From Caulobacter sp. (GTDB lineage Bacteria > Pseudomonadota > Alphaproteobacteria > Caulobacterales > Caulobacteraceae), in the NCBI RefSeq assembly GCF_017744445.1, contig NZ_JAGIBH010000001.1:508178-572177 (forward strand): a stretch of DNA of 64,000 nucleotides, written 5' to 3'. The notes under the pieces are model-generated. The model saw nothing but the letters and a program-made list of their open reading frames with translations, did no database searches and was not told the origin of the DNA. The position numbers and the translations under genes were made by a program. Shown here piece by piece: positions 53,898 to 62,675 of this stretch; within the stretch, counting starts at the first letter, position 1; each line of letters opens with the position of its first letter.

Positions 53898-55436
53898 TTA
53901 AACGATCCGGCTCTCGCCCTTGCCCCAGTACGCATCCCGGATCAGCCGCTTGTAGAGCTTGCCCGTCGGATGCCTCGGCAGCTCCGCCATGAAGTCGATC
54001 CGCCGGGGCGACTTCACGTGGCTGAGATTGGCGCGGGCGAAGGCCATCAGTTCGGCGGCGAGTTCGTCGTGGTCCTCGCCCTGGTCCATGGGCTGGATGA
54101 CGGCCACGACCTTCTCGCCCATCTCCTCGCACGGCGCGCCCACGACGGCGGCGTCGGCGACCTTGGGGTGGGTGATCAGGAGGTTCTCGATCTCCTGCGG
54201 ATAGATGTTCACCCCGCCCGAGATGATCATGAAGCTCTTGCGGTCGGTGAGGTAGAGATAGCCCTCTTCATCGGCCCAGCCCACGTCGCCCAGGGTCGTC
54301 CAGCCGTGCTTGTTGTAGCTCTCGGCGGTCTTGTCGGGGGCGTTGTGGTAGTTCACCGCCGGGCCGTTAGCGAAGTAGACCGTGCCCTCGGTGCGCGGCG
54401 GCAGGGCGTCGCCGTTCTCGTCGCAGATGCGCAGCTCGCCCAGCACCGCCTGGCCGACGGATCCCTTGTGGGCCAGCCAGTTGTCGGAATTGATCCAGCA
54501 GAAGCCGTTGCCCTCGGTGCCGGCGTAGTACTCGTAGATCACCGGGCCCCACCAGGCGATCATCTGCTCCTTGACCGGCACGGGGCAGGGGGCGGCGGCG
54601 TGGACCGCCGACTTCATGCTGGAGACGTCGTACTTGGCCCGGACCTCTTCCGGCAGTTTCAGCATCCGCACGAAGTGGGTCGGGACGAACTGACCGCAAT
54701 TGACCTTGTGCTGCTCGATCAGGGCCAGGGCCGCCTCGGGCTCGAACTTCTCCATCACGATCACTGTGCCGCCCAGCTTGTGGACGGTCATGCACCAGCG
54801 CAGCGGCGCGGCGTGATAGAGCGGGGCGGGCGAGATGTAGACGCTGTCGCCGGAAAAGCCGAACAGGCCCTGGGCCATCATCTGCAAGGCGTTGGGCGCG
54901 TCGATCGGGCCGCCGTTCAGGGCAGGCTTCACGCCCTTGGGCCGGCCGGTGGTGCCCGAGGAATACAGCATGTCCGAGCCAGCGCTCTCGTCGGCGATCG
55001 GCGTGGTCGGCTGGCCGGCGAAGGCCGCGCCCAGGTCGGCATAGGGGCCATGCGTGCCGCCGACGGCGTAGAGCACCAGGCCCGGAACCAGCGCCGCGAC
55101 CTCGTCGATCAGCGGCCGCATGGCGATGGAGGTGACAAACACCTTCGCCCCGCAGTCCTTCAGGATGTACTCGACCTCGCCGGCCGTCAGCTTGGTCGAG
55201 ACGCAGACGAAATACAGCCCCGCCCGCTGCGCCGCCCAGGCGACCTCGAAGAAGCGGGCGTTGTTCTCCATCAGGATGGCGATGACGTCGCCTTGGACGA
55301 GCCCGAGCGAGCGGAACAGGTGCGCCCCCTGGTTCGACCGCGCGTCCAGCTGGGCATAGGTCACGACCTCGCCCGAGCCAGCCATGACATAGGCCGGCTT
55401 GTCGCCTTGGGCCTGGGCGTGGAGGTAGGGGTGCAT
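53898..55436 (-). CDS. Acyl-CoA synthetase (AMP-binding family)
   Basis: 512 residues. The ATP loop is MLYSSGTTGRPKGVKP (about 157-172), with YYAGTEGNGF, the adenylate-binding VGWADEEGYLYLTDRKSFMI, and the catalytic Lys in RHPTGKLYKRLI. It activates a carboxylic acid to the CoA thioester. Neighbouring GMC oxidoreductase, P450 and enoyl-CoA hydratase genes suggest that the acid comes from oxidation of an alkyl or terpenoid alcohol. A family C repeat lies between it and the GMC gene. Confidence 0.9.
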   Translation of the reverse strand: MHPYLHAQAQGDKPAYVMAGSGEVVTYAQLDARSNQGAHLFRSLGLVQGDVIAILMENNARFFEVAWAAQRAGLYFVCVSTKLTAGEVEYILKDCGAKVFVTSIAMRPLIDEVAALVPGLVLYAVGGTHGPYADLGAAFAGQPTTPIADESAGSDMLYSSGTTGRPKGVKPALNGGPIDAPNALQMMAQGLFGFSGDSVYISPAPLYHAAPLRWCMTVHKLGGTVIVMEKFEPEAALALIEQHKVNCGQFVPTHFVRMLKLPEEVRAKYDVSSMKSAVHAAAPCPVPVKEQMIAWWGPVIYEYYAGTEGNGFCWINSDNWLAHKGSVGQAVLGELRICDENGDALPPRTEGTVYFANGPAVNYHNAPDKTAESYNKHGWTTLGDVGWADEEGYLYLTDRKSFMIISGGVNIYPQEIENLLITHPKVADAAVVGAPCEEMGEKVVAVIQPMDQGEDHDELAAELMAFARANLSHVKSPRRIDFMAELPRHPTGKLYKRLIRDAYWGKGESRIV

Positions 55437-55455
55437 CGCGATACCTCTTCTTGAA

Positions 55456-55552
55456 CTGTCATCCCGGACGGCCGAAGGCCGAGCCGGGACCGCCGGAAGC
55501 TCTGAGTTTGCTGCGGTCCCGGCTCTTCGCTGCGCTGCGGCCGGGATGACAG
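55456..55552. repeat. Intergenic palindromic repeat, family C
   Basis: Outer arms of 12 bp are exact complements: CTGTCATCCCGG (55456-55467) and CCGGGATGACAG (55541-55552). Inner arms GAGCCGGGACC and GGTCCCGGCTC pair too. The whole 97 bp can form one long hairpin or cruciform. It separates the acyl-CoA synthetase start from the GMC oxidoreductase stop. Confidence 0.85.
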
Positions 55553-55558
55553 CGAGTG

Positions 55559-57226
55559 TTAAGCGGCCATCGTCTCTTTCGCCGCCTCACGGATCATGTC
55601 GCTGGCCTTCTCGGCGATCATGATGGTGGGGGCGTTGGTGTTGCCCGAGACCAGGCGCGGCATGACCGAGGCGTCGACGACGCGCAGGCCTTCGACCCCG
55701 CGCACGCGCAGCTGCGGATCGACCACGGCCATCGGCCCGTGGCCCATCTGGCAGGTGCCGACCGGGTGGTAGATCGTCGAGCCGCTCATGCGCGCGTAGC
55801 CCAGGAGCTGCTCGTCGGTGGCGAACTCGCCGCCCGGATTGATCTCGCTGTCGACATAGGGCGCGAGCGCCGGAGCCTGGCCGATCTTGCGGCCCCACTT
55901 CAGGCCCGCCACTGCGACCTCCTGGTCCAGCGGGTCGGACAGGTAGTTGGCGAAGATGGTCGGATAGACGCTCGGATCGGCCGACTTGATGCGGATATGC
56001 CCACGGCTTTCGGGGCGCAGCTGGCAGGGGGCGATGGTCAGGCCGGGGGCGTCCTCCAGCTCCATCTTCTGCTCGTTGACCAGCTTATCCAGGTCCATGG
56101 TCGCGGGCAGGATGTGGAACTGGATATCCGGGCCAGACAGATCCGGGCGCGACTTGCAGAAGGCGGCGATGTGGGCGGCCGACAGGGTCAGCAGGCCCTT
56201 GCGCTGGAAAAGGTAGCGCAGCGCCTCGCCAGCCAGGCGGCCGCCCTTGGACTGCTCGTTGACCGAGACGACGCCGGCCTTAAGCCGATAGCGCACGCTC
56301 ATGACGTAATGGTCCTGCAGGTTCTCGCCGACGCCGGGCAGGTCGTGGACCACGTGGACGCCGTTGCGGATCAGCAGCTCGGCCGGCCCCACGCCCGACA
56401 GCTGCAAGAGCTGCGGCGAGTTGATCGCCCCGCCGGCCAGGATCACCTCTCCCCGCGCCTTGGCCACGCGCTTGACGCCGTTCTGGGTGAACTCGACGCC
56501 GGTCGCGCGGCGGCCGTCGAACAGGATGCGGCCGGCCAGGGCGTTGGTCTCGACCCGCAGGTTGGGCCGGTTCATGGCCGGGTGCAGATAGGCCACCGCC
56601 GCCGAGCAGCGCTGGCCGTTCTTGACCGTCAGCTGGTAGTAGGTCGCGCCTTCCTGCGACGAGCCGTTGACGTCGTCATTGCGCGGGATGCCGGCCTGCT
56701 CGCAAGCCTCGATCACCGCGTCCGAGACCGGGTGCTTGGTGGTGACGTCCGAGACGTTCAGCGGGCCGCCCGTGGCATGCCAGTCGCAACCGCCGCGCTC
56801 CTGGTGCTCGGCCCGGCGGAAGTAGGGGGCGACGTCGTCCCAGCCCCAGCCCTCGCAGCCCAGCTGCCGCCAGCCGTCATAGTCGGCGTGCTGGCCGCGG
56901 ATATAGAGCAGGCCGTTGATCGAGGACGAGCCGCCCAGCACCTTGCCGCGCGGCCACACATGGGTGCGGCCGCCGGTGCCGGGGTCGGGCTCGGTGGTGT
57001 AGAGCCAGTTGACCTTGGGATCCTTCAAGGTCGACGAGTAGCCGACCGGGATGTGAATCATCAGGTTCGAGGCGAACTGGCCGAGGTTCTTGGTCGGGCG
57101 ATCGTCGCCGCCGGCCTCCAGCAGCACGACCTTGAATTTGCCGCCCTCGGACAGCCTGGCCGCCAGTACGCAGCCGGCCGAGCCCGCGCCCACGATGACG
57201 TAGTCGGCCTCGATGATCCCGGTCAT
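55559..57226 (-). CDS. GMC-family oxidoreductase (choline dehydrogenase-like)
   Basis: 555 residues from the ATG at 57226; the open frame further upstream lacks any homology. FAD is bound by the N-terminal Rossmann motif VGAGSAGCVLAARL and GGSSSINGLLYIRG. The substrate domain ends with the active-site His in IYHPVGTCQMG and Asn in SGNTNAPTIMIAEK. These flavoenzymes oxidise alcohols to aldehydes, as in AlkJ-type alkanol dehydrogenases. It is divergent from the P450 with a 165-bp gap. Confidence 0.93.
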   Translation of the reverse strand: MTGIIEADYVIVGAGSAGCVLAARLSEGGKFKVVLLEAGGDDRPTKNLGQFASNLMIHIPVGYSSTLKDPKVNWLYTTEPDPGTGGRTHVWPRGKVLGGSSSINGLLYIRGQHADYDGWRQLGCEGWGWDDVAPYFRRAEHQERGGCDWHATGGPLNVSDVTTKHPVSDAVIEACEQAGIPRNDDVNGSSQEGATYYQLTVKNGQRCSAAVAYLHPAMNRPNLRVETNALAGRILFDGRRATGVEFTQNGVKRVAKARGEVILAGGAINSPQLLQLSGVGPAELLIRNGVHVVHDLPGVGENLQDHYVMSVRYRLKAGVVSVNEQSKGGRLAGEALRYLFQRKGLLTLSAAHIAAFCKSRPDLSGPDIQFHILPATMDLDKLVNEQKMELEDAPGLTIAPCQLRPESRGHIRIKSADPSVYPTIFANYLSDPLDQEVAVAGLKWGRKIGQAPALAPYVDSEINPGGEFATDEQLLGYARMSGSTIYHPVGTCQMGHGPMAVVDPQLRVRGVEGLRVVDASVMPRLVSGNTNAPTIMIAEKASDMIREAAKETMAA

Positions 57227-57391
57227 CGTCTCTCTCCCTTCGGCTTCCGCGTGTGACCCGCGTGATCGCCGTTCAGTTTGGAGCATGCGCCCAGGTTCCG
57301 GGATCGCGCAAGTTGCCGTCGCGGCGCCGTTCCTCCGGCGCGTTTCCGGGGTATCGTCGCGTCCAAAGAACGGTGCTCTGGGAGGCGCGAT

Positions 57392-58726
57392 ATGGACCTG
57401 ATCAGCCAGACGGTGGTGGACGGCCTCGCCGGCCCCGGGGCGCCGCCGACCTATCCGACGCTGAGCGGCGTCGACCTCGCCGACATCTTCCGTTTCACGC
57501 AAGGACAGCCCTGGGCCGACTTCGCGCGGATGCGTGAGCAGGCGCCGGTCATGTGGCACGCCGAGCCGTTCAACGGTCCCGGCTTCTGGGCGCTGACCAA
57601 GTACGACGACGTCCAGCGGGTGAACGGCGATCCGGCGACCTTCTCTTCCCAGCGCGGCGGCATCCTGATGTCGATGGGGCCGCCCGAGAAGCGCCATGCC
57701 CTGCTGTTCCGGGCGTCGATGGACACCATGATCAACCTCGACGCGCCGCATCACCTGCAGCTGCGTCGCGAGCACATGCCCTATTTCACTCCGGCCTACT
57801 TGCGCGGCCTGACCGAGCGGGTGCGGGGTGAGATCACGCGCTTGCTCGACGAGATGGAGCCGCTGCTGGCCGACGGGGCGCAGATCGACATGGTCGAGCA
57901 TTTCAGCTCGATCCTGCCGCTGTTCACCCTGTGCGAGATCCTGGGCGTGCCCCCCGAGGACCGGCCCAAGTTCCTCAAGTGGATGCACTATCTGGAACGC
58001 GCCCAGGACCTGGCGGTGCAGAACGCCGCCGCGCCGGTCGCGCCGACGCTGGAGCTGATGCAGTTCGTCCAGGACTTCAACAACGGCGTCGAGGAGATGT
58101 TCGACTACGGCCGCACGATGCTGCTCAAGCGTCGCGAGGATCCGAAGGAGGACCTGATGACCGCCATCGCCCGGGCCCAGGTCGACGGGGCGCTGCTGGC
58201 TGATGAGTATCTGGACGGCTCGTGGCTGCTGATCGTGTTCGCCGGCAATGACACGACGCGGAACACCCTGTCGGGCGCGATGAAGCTGCTGACCGAGTTC
58301 CCAGGCCAGAAGCAGAAGCTAATCGACGATCCGTCGCTGCTAGGCGGGGCGGTGGACGAGTTCATTCGCATGGTCAGCCCGGTGATCTATATGCGCCGCA
58401 CGGCCACCGCCGATGTCGAGGTCGATGGCCAGCTGATCCGCGAGGGCGAGAAGGTCGTCATGTACTACGGCGCGGCCAATCGCGATCCGGCGATGTTCCC
58501 CGATCCCGACCGGCTGGATGTCACCCGCGCCAACGCCGGCAAGCACATCGCCTTCGGCTACGGCCCCCACACCTGCATCGGCAAGCGCGTGGCCCAGATC
58601 CAGCTGGAGGAAGCCTATCGGCAGATCCTGGCGCGGTTCCCCGACCTGACGTGGACGGGCGAGATCGAGATCGCGCCGAACAACTTCGTGCACGCGATCA
58701 GCAAGCTGGGGGTGAGACGGGGATAG
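57392..58726 (+). CDS. Cytochrome P450
   Basis: 444 residues from the ATG at 57392 with GGGAGG upstream. The heme-ligand loop FGYGPHTCIGKRVA is present (Cys about residue 394). The I-helix oxygen-activation motif is FAGNDTTRNT and the ExxR motif is EFIR in VDEFIRMVSPV. No membrane anchor is seen, so it is a soluble bacterial class I P450, needing a ferredoxin and reductase encoded elsewhere. The substrate is not known; the neighbouring dehydrogenase, ligase and hydratase suggest hydroxylation of an aliphatic or terpenoid compound. Confidence 0.93.
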   Translation: MDLISQTVVDGLAGPGAPPTYPTLSGVDLADIFRFTQGQPWADFARMREQAPVMWHAEPFNGPGFWALTKYDDVQRVNGDPATFSSQRGGILMSMGPPEKRHALLFRASMDTMINLDAPHHLQLRREHMPYFTPAYLRGLTERVRGEITRLLDEMEPLLADGAQIDMVEHFSSILPLFTLCEILGVPPEDRPKFLKWMHYLERAQDLAVQNAAAPVAPTLELMQFVQDFNNGVEEMFDYGRTMLLKRREDPKEDLMTAIARAQVDGALLADEYLDGSWLLIVFAGNDTTRNTLSGAMKLLTEFPGQKQKLIDDPSLLGGAVDEFIRMVSPVIYMRRTATADVEVDGQLIREGEKVVMYYGAANRDPAMFPDPDRLDVTRANAGKHIAFGYGPHTCIGKRVAQIQLEEAYRQILARFPDLTWTGEIEIAPNNFVHAISKLGVRRG

Positions 58727-58734
58727 TCCCTTTC

Positions 58735-58770
58735 CCGTTTCCCCGGCTTTCGCCGGGGAGATCGGATTTG
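58735..58770. repeat. Half copy of intergenic repeat, family B
   Basis: Single hairpin CCCCGGCTTTCGCCGGGG (58741-58758) followed by AGATCGGA, matching the right arm of the copy at 50941-51067; the left arm is missing. It lies between the P450 and enoyl-CoA hydratase genes. Confidence 0.7.
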
Positions 58771-58838
58771 GGAGGGTTCGAAGTTGCCCTCAATTCATAC
58801 ACATGTTTGGATTATCCCAAACCACGAGGACCCGCCCC

Positions 58839-59723
58839 ATGTCGCAGCCCACCTTCGAGACCATCCTGTACGACGTCGAGGACGGCATCGCGACAATCAC
58901 CCTGAACCGCCCGGACCGGATGAACGCCTTCACCGCCCGGATGATGAAGGACATGATCGAGGTGTTCGACATCACCGACGCCGACGACGCGGTGAAGGCC
59001 GTGATCATCACCGGCGCGGGCCGGGCGTTCTGCGCCGGGGCCGACCTGGGCGGTGGCGGCGGCACCTTCGATCGCAGCTCGCCCCAGGCCGTCGAGCGTG
59101 AAGAGGGCAAGGTCGGCGACGTCTATCGCGACGGCGGCGGCCGCGTGACCCTGCGGATGTACGACAGCCTGAAACCCATCATCGGCGCCATCAACGGCGC
59201 GGCGGTCGGCGTGGGCGTGACCATGCAGCTGCCGATGGACATCCGCCTGGCCTCGACCGAGGCCAAGTTCGGCTTCGTCTTCGCCCGCCGGGGCATCAAT
59301 CCCGAGGCTGCTTCGTCCTGGTTCTTGCCCCGCCTGGTCGGCCTGCAAACGGCGCTGGAGTGGTGCTACACCGGCCGCGTCTTCCCGGCGTCCGAGGCGC
59401 TGGAGAAGGGTCTGGTCCGCTCGCTGCACGCGCCCGACGAGCTCCTGCCCGCCGCCCGCGCCCTGGCCCGCGAGATCGCCGACAACACCGCGCCGGTCTC
59501 GGTGGCCCTGACCCGCCAGCTGCTGTGGCGGATGGCCGGAGCTTCGCATCCGATGGAGGCCCACAAGGCCGACAGCCGCGCCATCCAGTCGCGCGGCGCG
59601 TCCGGCGACGCCAAGGAGGGCGTGACCTCGTTCCTGGAGAAACGCTCGCCGGTCTATCCGAACAAGGTCTCGACCGACGTGCCGGACATCTGGCCGGAGT
59701 GGGAAGAGCCGGAATTTCGATAA
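58839..59723 (+). CDS. Enoyl-CoA hydratase/isomerase (crotonase) family protein
   Basis: 294 residues from the ATG at 58839 with GAGGA upstream. Crotonase features: ATITLNRPDRMNAF, the oxyanion-hole segment ITGAGRAFCAGADL and the second motif AAVGVGVTMQLPMDIR, with PEAASSWFLPRLVG. It should hydrate or isomerise an enoyl-CoA in beta-oxidation. It is the last gene of the oxidative catabolic set with P450, GMC oxidoreductase and acyl-CoA synthetase. The specific substrate cannot be inferred. Confidence 0.92.
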   Translation: MSQPTFETILYDVEDGIATITLNRPDRMNAFTARMMKDMIEVFDITDADDAVKAVIITGAGRAFCAGADLGGGGGTFDRSSPQAVEREEGKVGDVYRDGGGRVTLRMYDSLKPIIGAINGAAVGVGVTMQLPMDIRLASTEAKFGFVFARRGINPEAASSWFLPRLVGLQTALEWCYTGRVFPASEALEKGLVRSLHAPDELLPAARALAREIADNTAPVSVALTRQLLWRMAGASHPMEAHKADSRAIQSRGASGDAKEGVTSFLEKRSPVYPNKVSTDVPDIWPEWEEPEFR

Positions 59724-59731
59724 AGCCTCCT

Positions 59732-59868
59732 CTCCCGTCTTCCCGGCGAAAGCCGGGACCCAGATCGAACCCACGAATGCTGGAGCCATGGCTGGGATTG
59801 CTGGCGCGTCATCCCAAACCTCTCGGGATGGATCTGGGCCCCGGCTTTCGCCGGGGAAACGGATTGGA
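59732..59868. repeat. Intergenic palindromic repeat, family B
   Basis: Left arm CCGTCTTCCCGGCGAAAGCC followed by GGGACCCAGATC; right arm GATCTGGGCCCCGGCTTTCG followed by CCGGGGAAACGG. It has an inner pair TGGGATTG/CATCCCA. It separates the hydratase and DUF2336 genes. Confidence 0.85.
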
Positions 59869-59933
59869 GGATGCGTAAACACGCCGCGCCCCCGCTCATC
59901 ACCCGTTAAGCACGATCTGCTCTTGTCGATCGG

Positions 59934-61157
59934 ATGAATGACGCCGCGCGGACATCGCCGTTCGAAGAGCCGGAGGCCCCCAAGGCCGCGCCGCGCTCGC
60001 GCTCGGCCCTGCTCAAGCGCCTGGCCGACGTGGTGTGCCTGCCGACCAGCCGGATCAACGCCTTCGAGCGCTCGATGACCGCCGACCTGCTGGTCGAGAT
60101 GCTGCGCGACGCCAATGTCACCGAGCGCGAGAAGGTCGCCCGCCGCCTGGCCATGCTGACCGAGATGCCGGGCGTGCTGGCGCGTCTGCTGCTGCGCGAC
60201 GAGCTGCCTGTCGCTCGCGCCCTGCTGGTCGAGGCCGAGAAGCTGTCGGACGCCGACCTAATCGCCTGCCTGTACCAGTCGACCACCGATCACCGCCGGC
60301 TGATCGCCCAGCGGCGCGGCGTCAGCGAGGTGGTCGCCGACGCCCTGATCGACATGGCCGAGCCGCCGGTCATCGAGACCCTGCTGCGCAACGAGCTGGT
60401 CAAGTTCAGCCACCAGGGCGTGGAGAACATCGTCGCCGCCACGCGCGACAACCAGTACTTGATCCCGCTGCTGCTACGCCGCGCCGAGCTGCGGCCCAGC
60501 CACGCCTACGTCATGTTCTGGTGGGCCGACGCCGAGGCGCGCAAGACCATCCTCCAGCGCTTCGCCGTATCGCGCGAGATCCTGCAGGACGCCGTCGGCG
60601 ACGTCTTCGCCCTGGCCTCGGCCGAGGGCTGGCAGGACCCGCTGTCGCGCAAGGCCCTGCAGTTCATCGAGCGCCGCCAGCGCAACCGCGCGGCCATCGC
60701 CAAGAGCCCGTACAACAGTCTCGACGAGGCCGTGGCCGCCGGCGAAACGGGCATCACCCGCGAGATCGCCGAGGAGATCTCGTACCTTTCGGGCATGAAG
60801 CCGATGACCGGCGCCAAGATCTTCACCGATCCGGGCGGCGAGCCTCTGGCTATACTGTGCAAGGCCACCGGCCTGCCGCGCAACTGCGTGCGCCAGCTGT
60901 GGCGCGGCCTGCGCCGGCAGGAAGTCGATCGCAGCGGCGCCCTCGACCACGCGCTCGAGCGCGTGCTGACCGTCTACGACATGGTCGCCGTCGACCGCGC
61001 CCAGACGGTGCTGAGGTACTGGAACTGGTCGCTGACCTCGGCCCTGACCCCGGCCCTGCTGAAGGCCATCCGCGAGGGCGACGAGGCCGCCGTCGACGAA
61101 TACTCGGCTCCGCAGCGCGCCGCGATGCTGGCGCTGTCACGGGATTTTGGCCGCTAG
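59934..61157 (+). CDS. DUF2336 domain protein
   Basis: 407 residues, mostly helical repeats. It matches DUF2336 in its N-terminal third (VTEREKVARRLAMLTEMP, then EVVADALIDMAEPPVIETLL), and the rest continues as HEAT-like Ala/Leu/Arg-rich helices. No catalytic motif, signal peptide or membrane segment is seen. DUF2336 proteins are widespread in alphaproteobacteria and often stand next to regulatory genes; the function is unknown. Here the next gene is the second mucR. Confidence 0.8.
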   Translation: MNDAARTSPFEEPEAPKAAPRSRSALLKRLADVVCLPTSRINAFERSMTADLLVEMLRDANVTEREKVARRLAMLTEMPGVLARLLLRDELPVARALLVEAEKLSDADLIACLYQSTTDHRRLIAQRRGVSEVVADALIDMAEPPVIETLLRNELVKFSHQGVENIVAATRDNQYLIPLLLRRAELRPSHAYVMFWWADAEARKTILQRFAVSREILQDAVGDVFALASAEGWQDPLSRKALQFIERRQRNRAAIAKSPYNSLDEAVAAGETGITREIAEEISYLSGMKPMTGAKIFTDPGGEPLAILCKATGLPRNCVRQLWRGLRRQEVDRSGALDHALERVLTVYDMVAVDRAQTVLRYWNWSLTSALTPALLKAIREGDEAAVDEYSAPQRAAMLALSRDFGR

Positions 61158-61468
61158 AGCCCTCTCGGAAGCGCTCCAACTCCCAATATTTGAGGCGTGT
61201 TTCGAGGGTGAAATCCCGCACACCTTCAACCGGCGCGCTCTAACATCGGAATATCGTTGGTTTTTCGACCACGCTGCTTGTGATCCTTCAGGAACTCAAC
61301 CTCCCTTACTTGACGCCCGGCTGGTTGAGCCGGTTGAGCGAACACTGGATTATTACGGGCGATCTCTTGATTGGTCCGTATTGCCCGCCGCTTGCAACTT
61401 TTGTATGCAGCCCTCGACTGATCAGTGAATCAGTCGCGTAAAAAAGATTGGCTTACGGGCGAGGCCTT
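61158..61468. other. Gene-free region upstream of the second mucR
   Basis: 311 bp, AT-richer than average. It holds a tandem 9-bp repeat (GGTTGAGCC then GGTTGAGCG, 61323-61340) and one GANTC site (GAATC, 61427-61431). No gene is recognisable. It is probably the promoter region of mucR. Confidence 0.5.
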
Positions 61469-61888
61469 ATGGAAGATCAATCCGACCTGATCGAGATGAC
61501 CGCGGGCATCGTCTCCGCCTATGTCGGCAACAACGTGGTTTCGACCGCCGACCTGCCGGCTCTGATCAAGCAAGTTCACGCCGCGCTGGCCACGGTCGGC
61601 GCTCCGGCCGCCGAGCCGGCCCCGGCTCCCAAAGAGCCCGCGGTTCCGGTCAAGAAGTCGATCACGCCCGACTTCCTCGTGTGCCTGGAAGACGGTCGCA
61701 AGTTCAAGTCGCTGAAGCGCCACCTGCGCACCAAGTACGACATGACCCCCGAGGACTACCGCGCCAAGTGGAACCTGCCCAAGGATTACCCGATGGTCGC
61801 CCCGAACTACGCCGAGGCGCGTTCGAACCTGGCCAAGCAGATGGGCCTGGGTCAGGGCGGACGTAAGCCGGCTCGCAAGGGCAAATAG
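61469..61888 (+). CDS. mucR: MucR/Ros-family transcriptional regulator (paralog 2)
   Basis: 139 residues from the ATG at 61469 with GAGG upstream; a TTG at 61448 is less likely. Family features: [33 protein letters not shown] and [18 protein letters not shown]. The Cys of the zinc site is kept, but the second His of the HxxxH pair is Lys (RHLRTK). In C. crescentus two MucR proteins act together, repressing cell-cycle genes with SciP. A strong terminator follows. Similar in length and layout to the paralog at 39084. Confidence 0.93.
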   Translation: MEDQSDLIEMTAGIVSAYVGNNVVSTADLPALIKQVHAALATVGAPAAEPAPAPKEPAVPVKKSITPDFLVCLEDGRKFKSLKRHLRTKYDMTPEDYRAKWNLPKDYPMVAPNYAEARSNLAKQMGLGQGGRKPARKGK

Positions 61889-61890
61889 TC

Positions 61891-62086
61891 GAGTCGGAAC
61901 AAAAGCTTGGCCTTTAGCGGCCTTGTGAGACCCCCGCGCCCGCCGTCCGAACCCGGACGGCGGGCGTTGTCTTTGGCGGTTGACTCAATATGGGAATCTT
62001 GTCGCGCGACATGTTTTTCACTTGCCGCCGATTCGTTCCTTAAGCGATAGTGAATCGAAGTGATTCCAATAGCTTGTTAAGGACTC
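61891..62086. promoter_or_regulatory. Cluster of CcrM-type GANTC sites upstream of the PAS protein
   Basis: GANTC sites lie at 61891, 61982, 61994, 62030, 62052, 62062 and 62082, that is seven in about 195 bp, the last six within 105 bp. A chance spacing would be about 256 bp or more. In Caulobacter these are methylated by CcrM, and GcrA uses methylated sites near promoters. The gene starts at 62092. Confidence 0.6.
61937..61970 (+). terminator. Rho-independent terminator after the second mucR
   Basis: A 13-bp stem pairs 61937-61949 with 61954-61966, loop AACC, followed by TTGTCTTT. It lies about 50 bp after the stop. Confidence 0.9.
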
Positions 62087-62091
62087 TGAAG

Positions 62092-62583
62092 ATGTCCGCG
62101 CAATTGAGCGCATCCGCCACGGCGGCCCGCGCTCATCAGGAGATGTTCGCCTACTGGGCGTCCCTCCGCCGGGGGGCGAGCCTCCCTGCGCGCGTCGATC
62201 TGCATCCTTCGAACATGAAGCGGCTGCTGCCGACGGTGTCGCTGATCGACGTCGTTCGTGGCGAAACCCGCGACTACCGCCTGCGTCTGGCGGGCACCGG
62301 CCTGTACAGCGTCTATGGCCGCGAGATCACCGGCCGCAAGCTGGACGACGTCTACAACACCGCCGCCGGCGACTACTGGCGCAAGGAGCTGGACAAGGTT
62401 GTTGACGAGCGCCGTCCGGGCGTCGGCGTCCACAGCCTGGCCTGGCGCGGCGCCCCGCACATGTCGATCCTGTGGCTGCGCCTGCCGCTGGCCACCAATG
62501 GCAAGGACGTCGACATGATCCTCGGCTACGACGCCGTGGTCGGCGCGGCGGCCGAAGGCGTCTCGGGCATCCGGGCGGCTTAA
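62092..62583 (+). CDS. PAS-domain protein (PAS_5 type)
   Basis: 163 residues from the ATG at 62092, with AAGGA ten bases upstream. The whole protein is one PAS_5-type domain (about 20-150): MFAYWASLRRGASLPARVDL, MKRLLPTVSLIDVV, YRLRLAGTGLYSVYGREITG. No output domain is fused. It probably senses a small ligand or binds a partner. Its promoter region is unusually rich in GANTC sites, so expression may depend on DNA methylation state and the cell cycle. Confidence 0.85.
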   Translation: MSAQLSASATAARAHQEMFAYWASLRRGASLPARVDLHPSNMKRLLPTVSLIDVVRGETRDYRLRLAGTGLYSVYGREITGRKLDDVYNTAAGDYWRKELDKVVDERRPGVGVHSLAWRGAPHMSILWLRLPLATNGKDVDMILGYDAVVGAAAEGVSGIRAA

Positions 62584-62675
62584 GGCCCCTCATCTCAGAA
62601 ATCCCTACAGCTCAGCTTGTCCCTCGGGCGAACCCGCTTAAGGTCCGCCGCTTCTAGGGGCAGGTTCGATACGGC

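Noticed and set aside
57227..57988. Extension of the GMC oxidoreductase frame by about 250 codons upstream.
   Set aside because: It runs antisense through the P450 gene, which has all its motifs; GC-rich DNA commonly keeps such shadow frames open.
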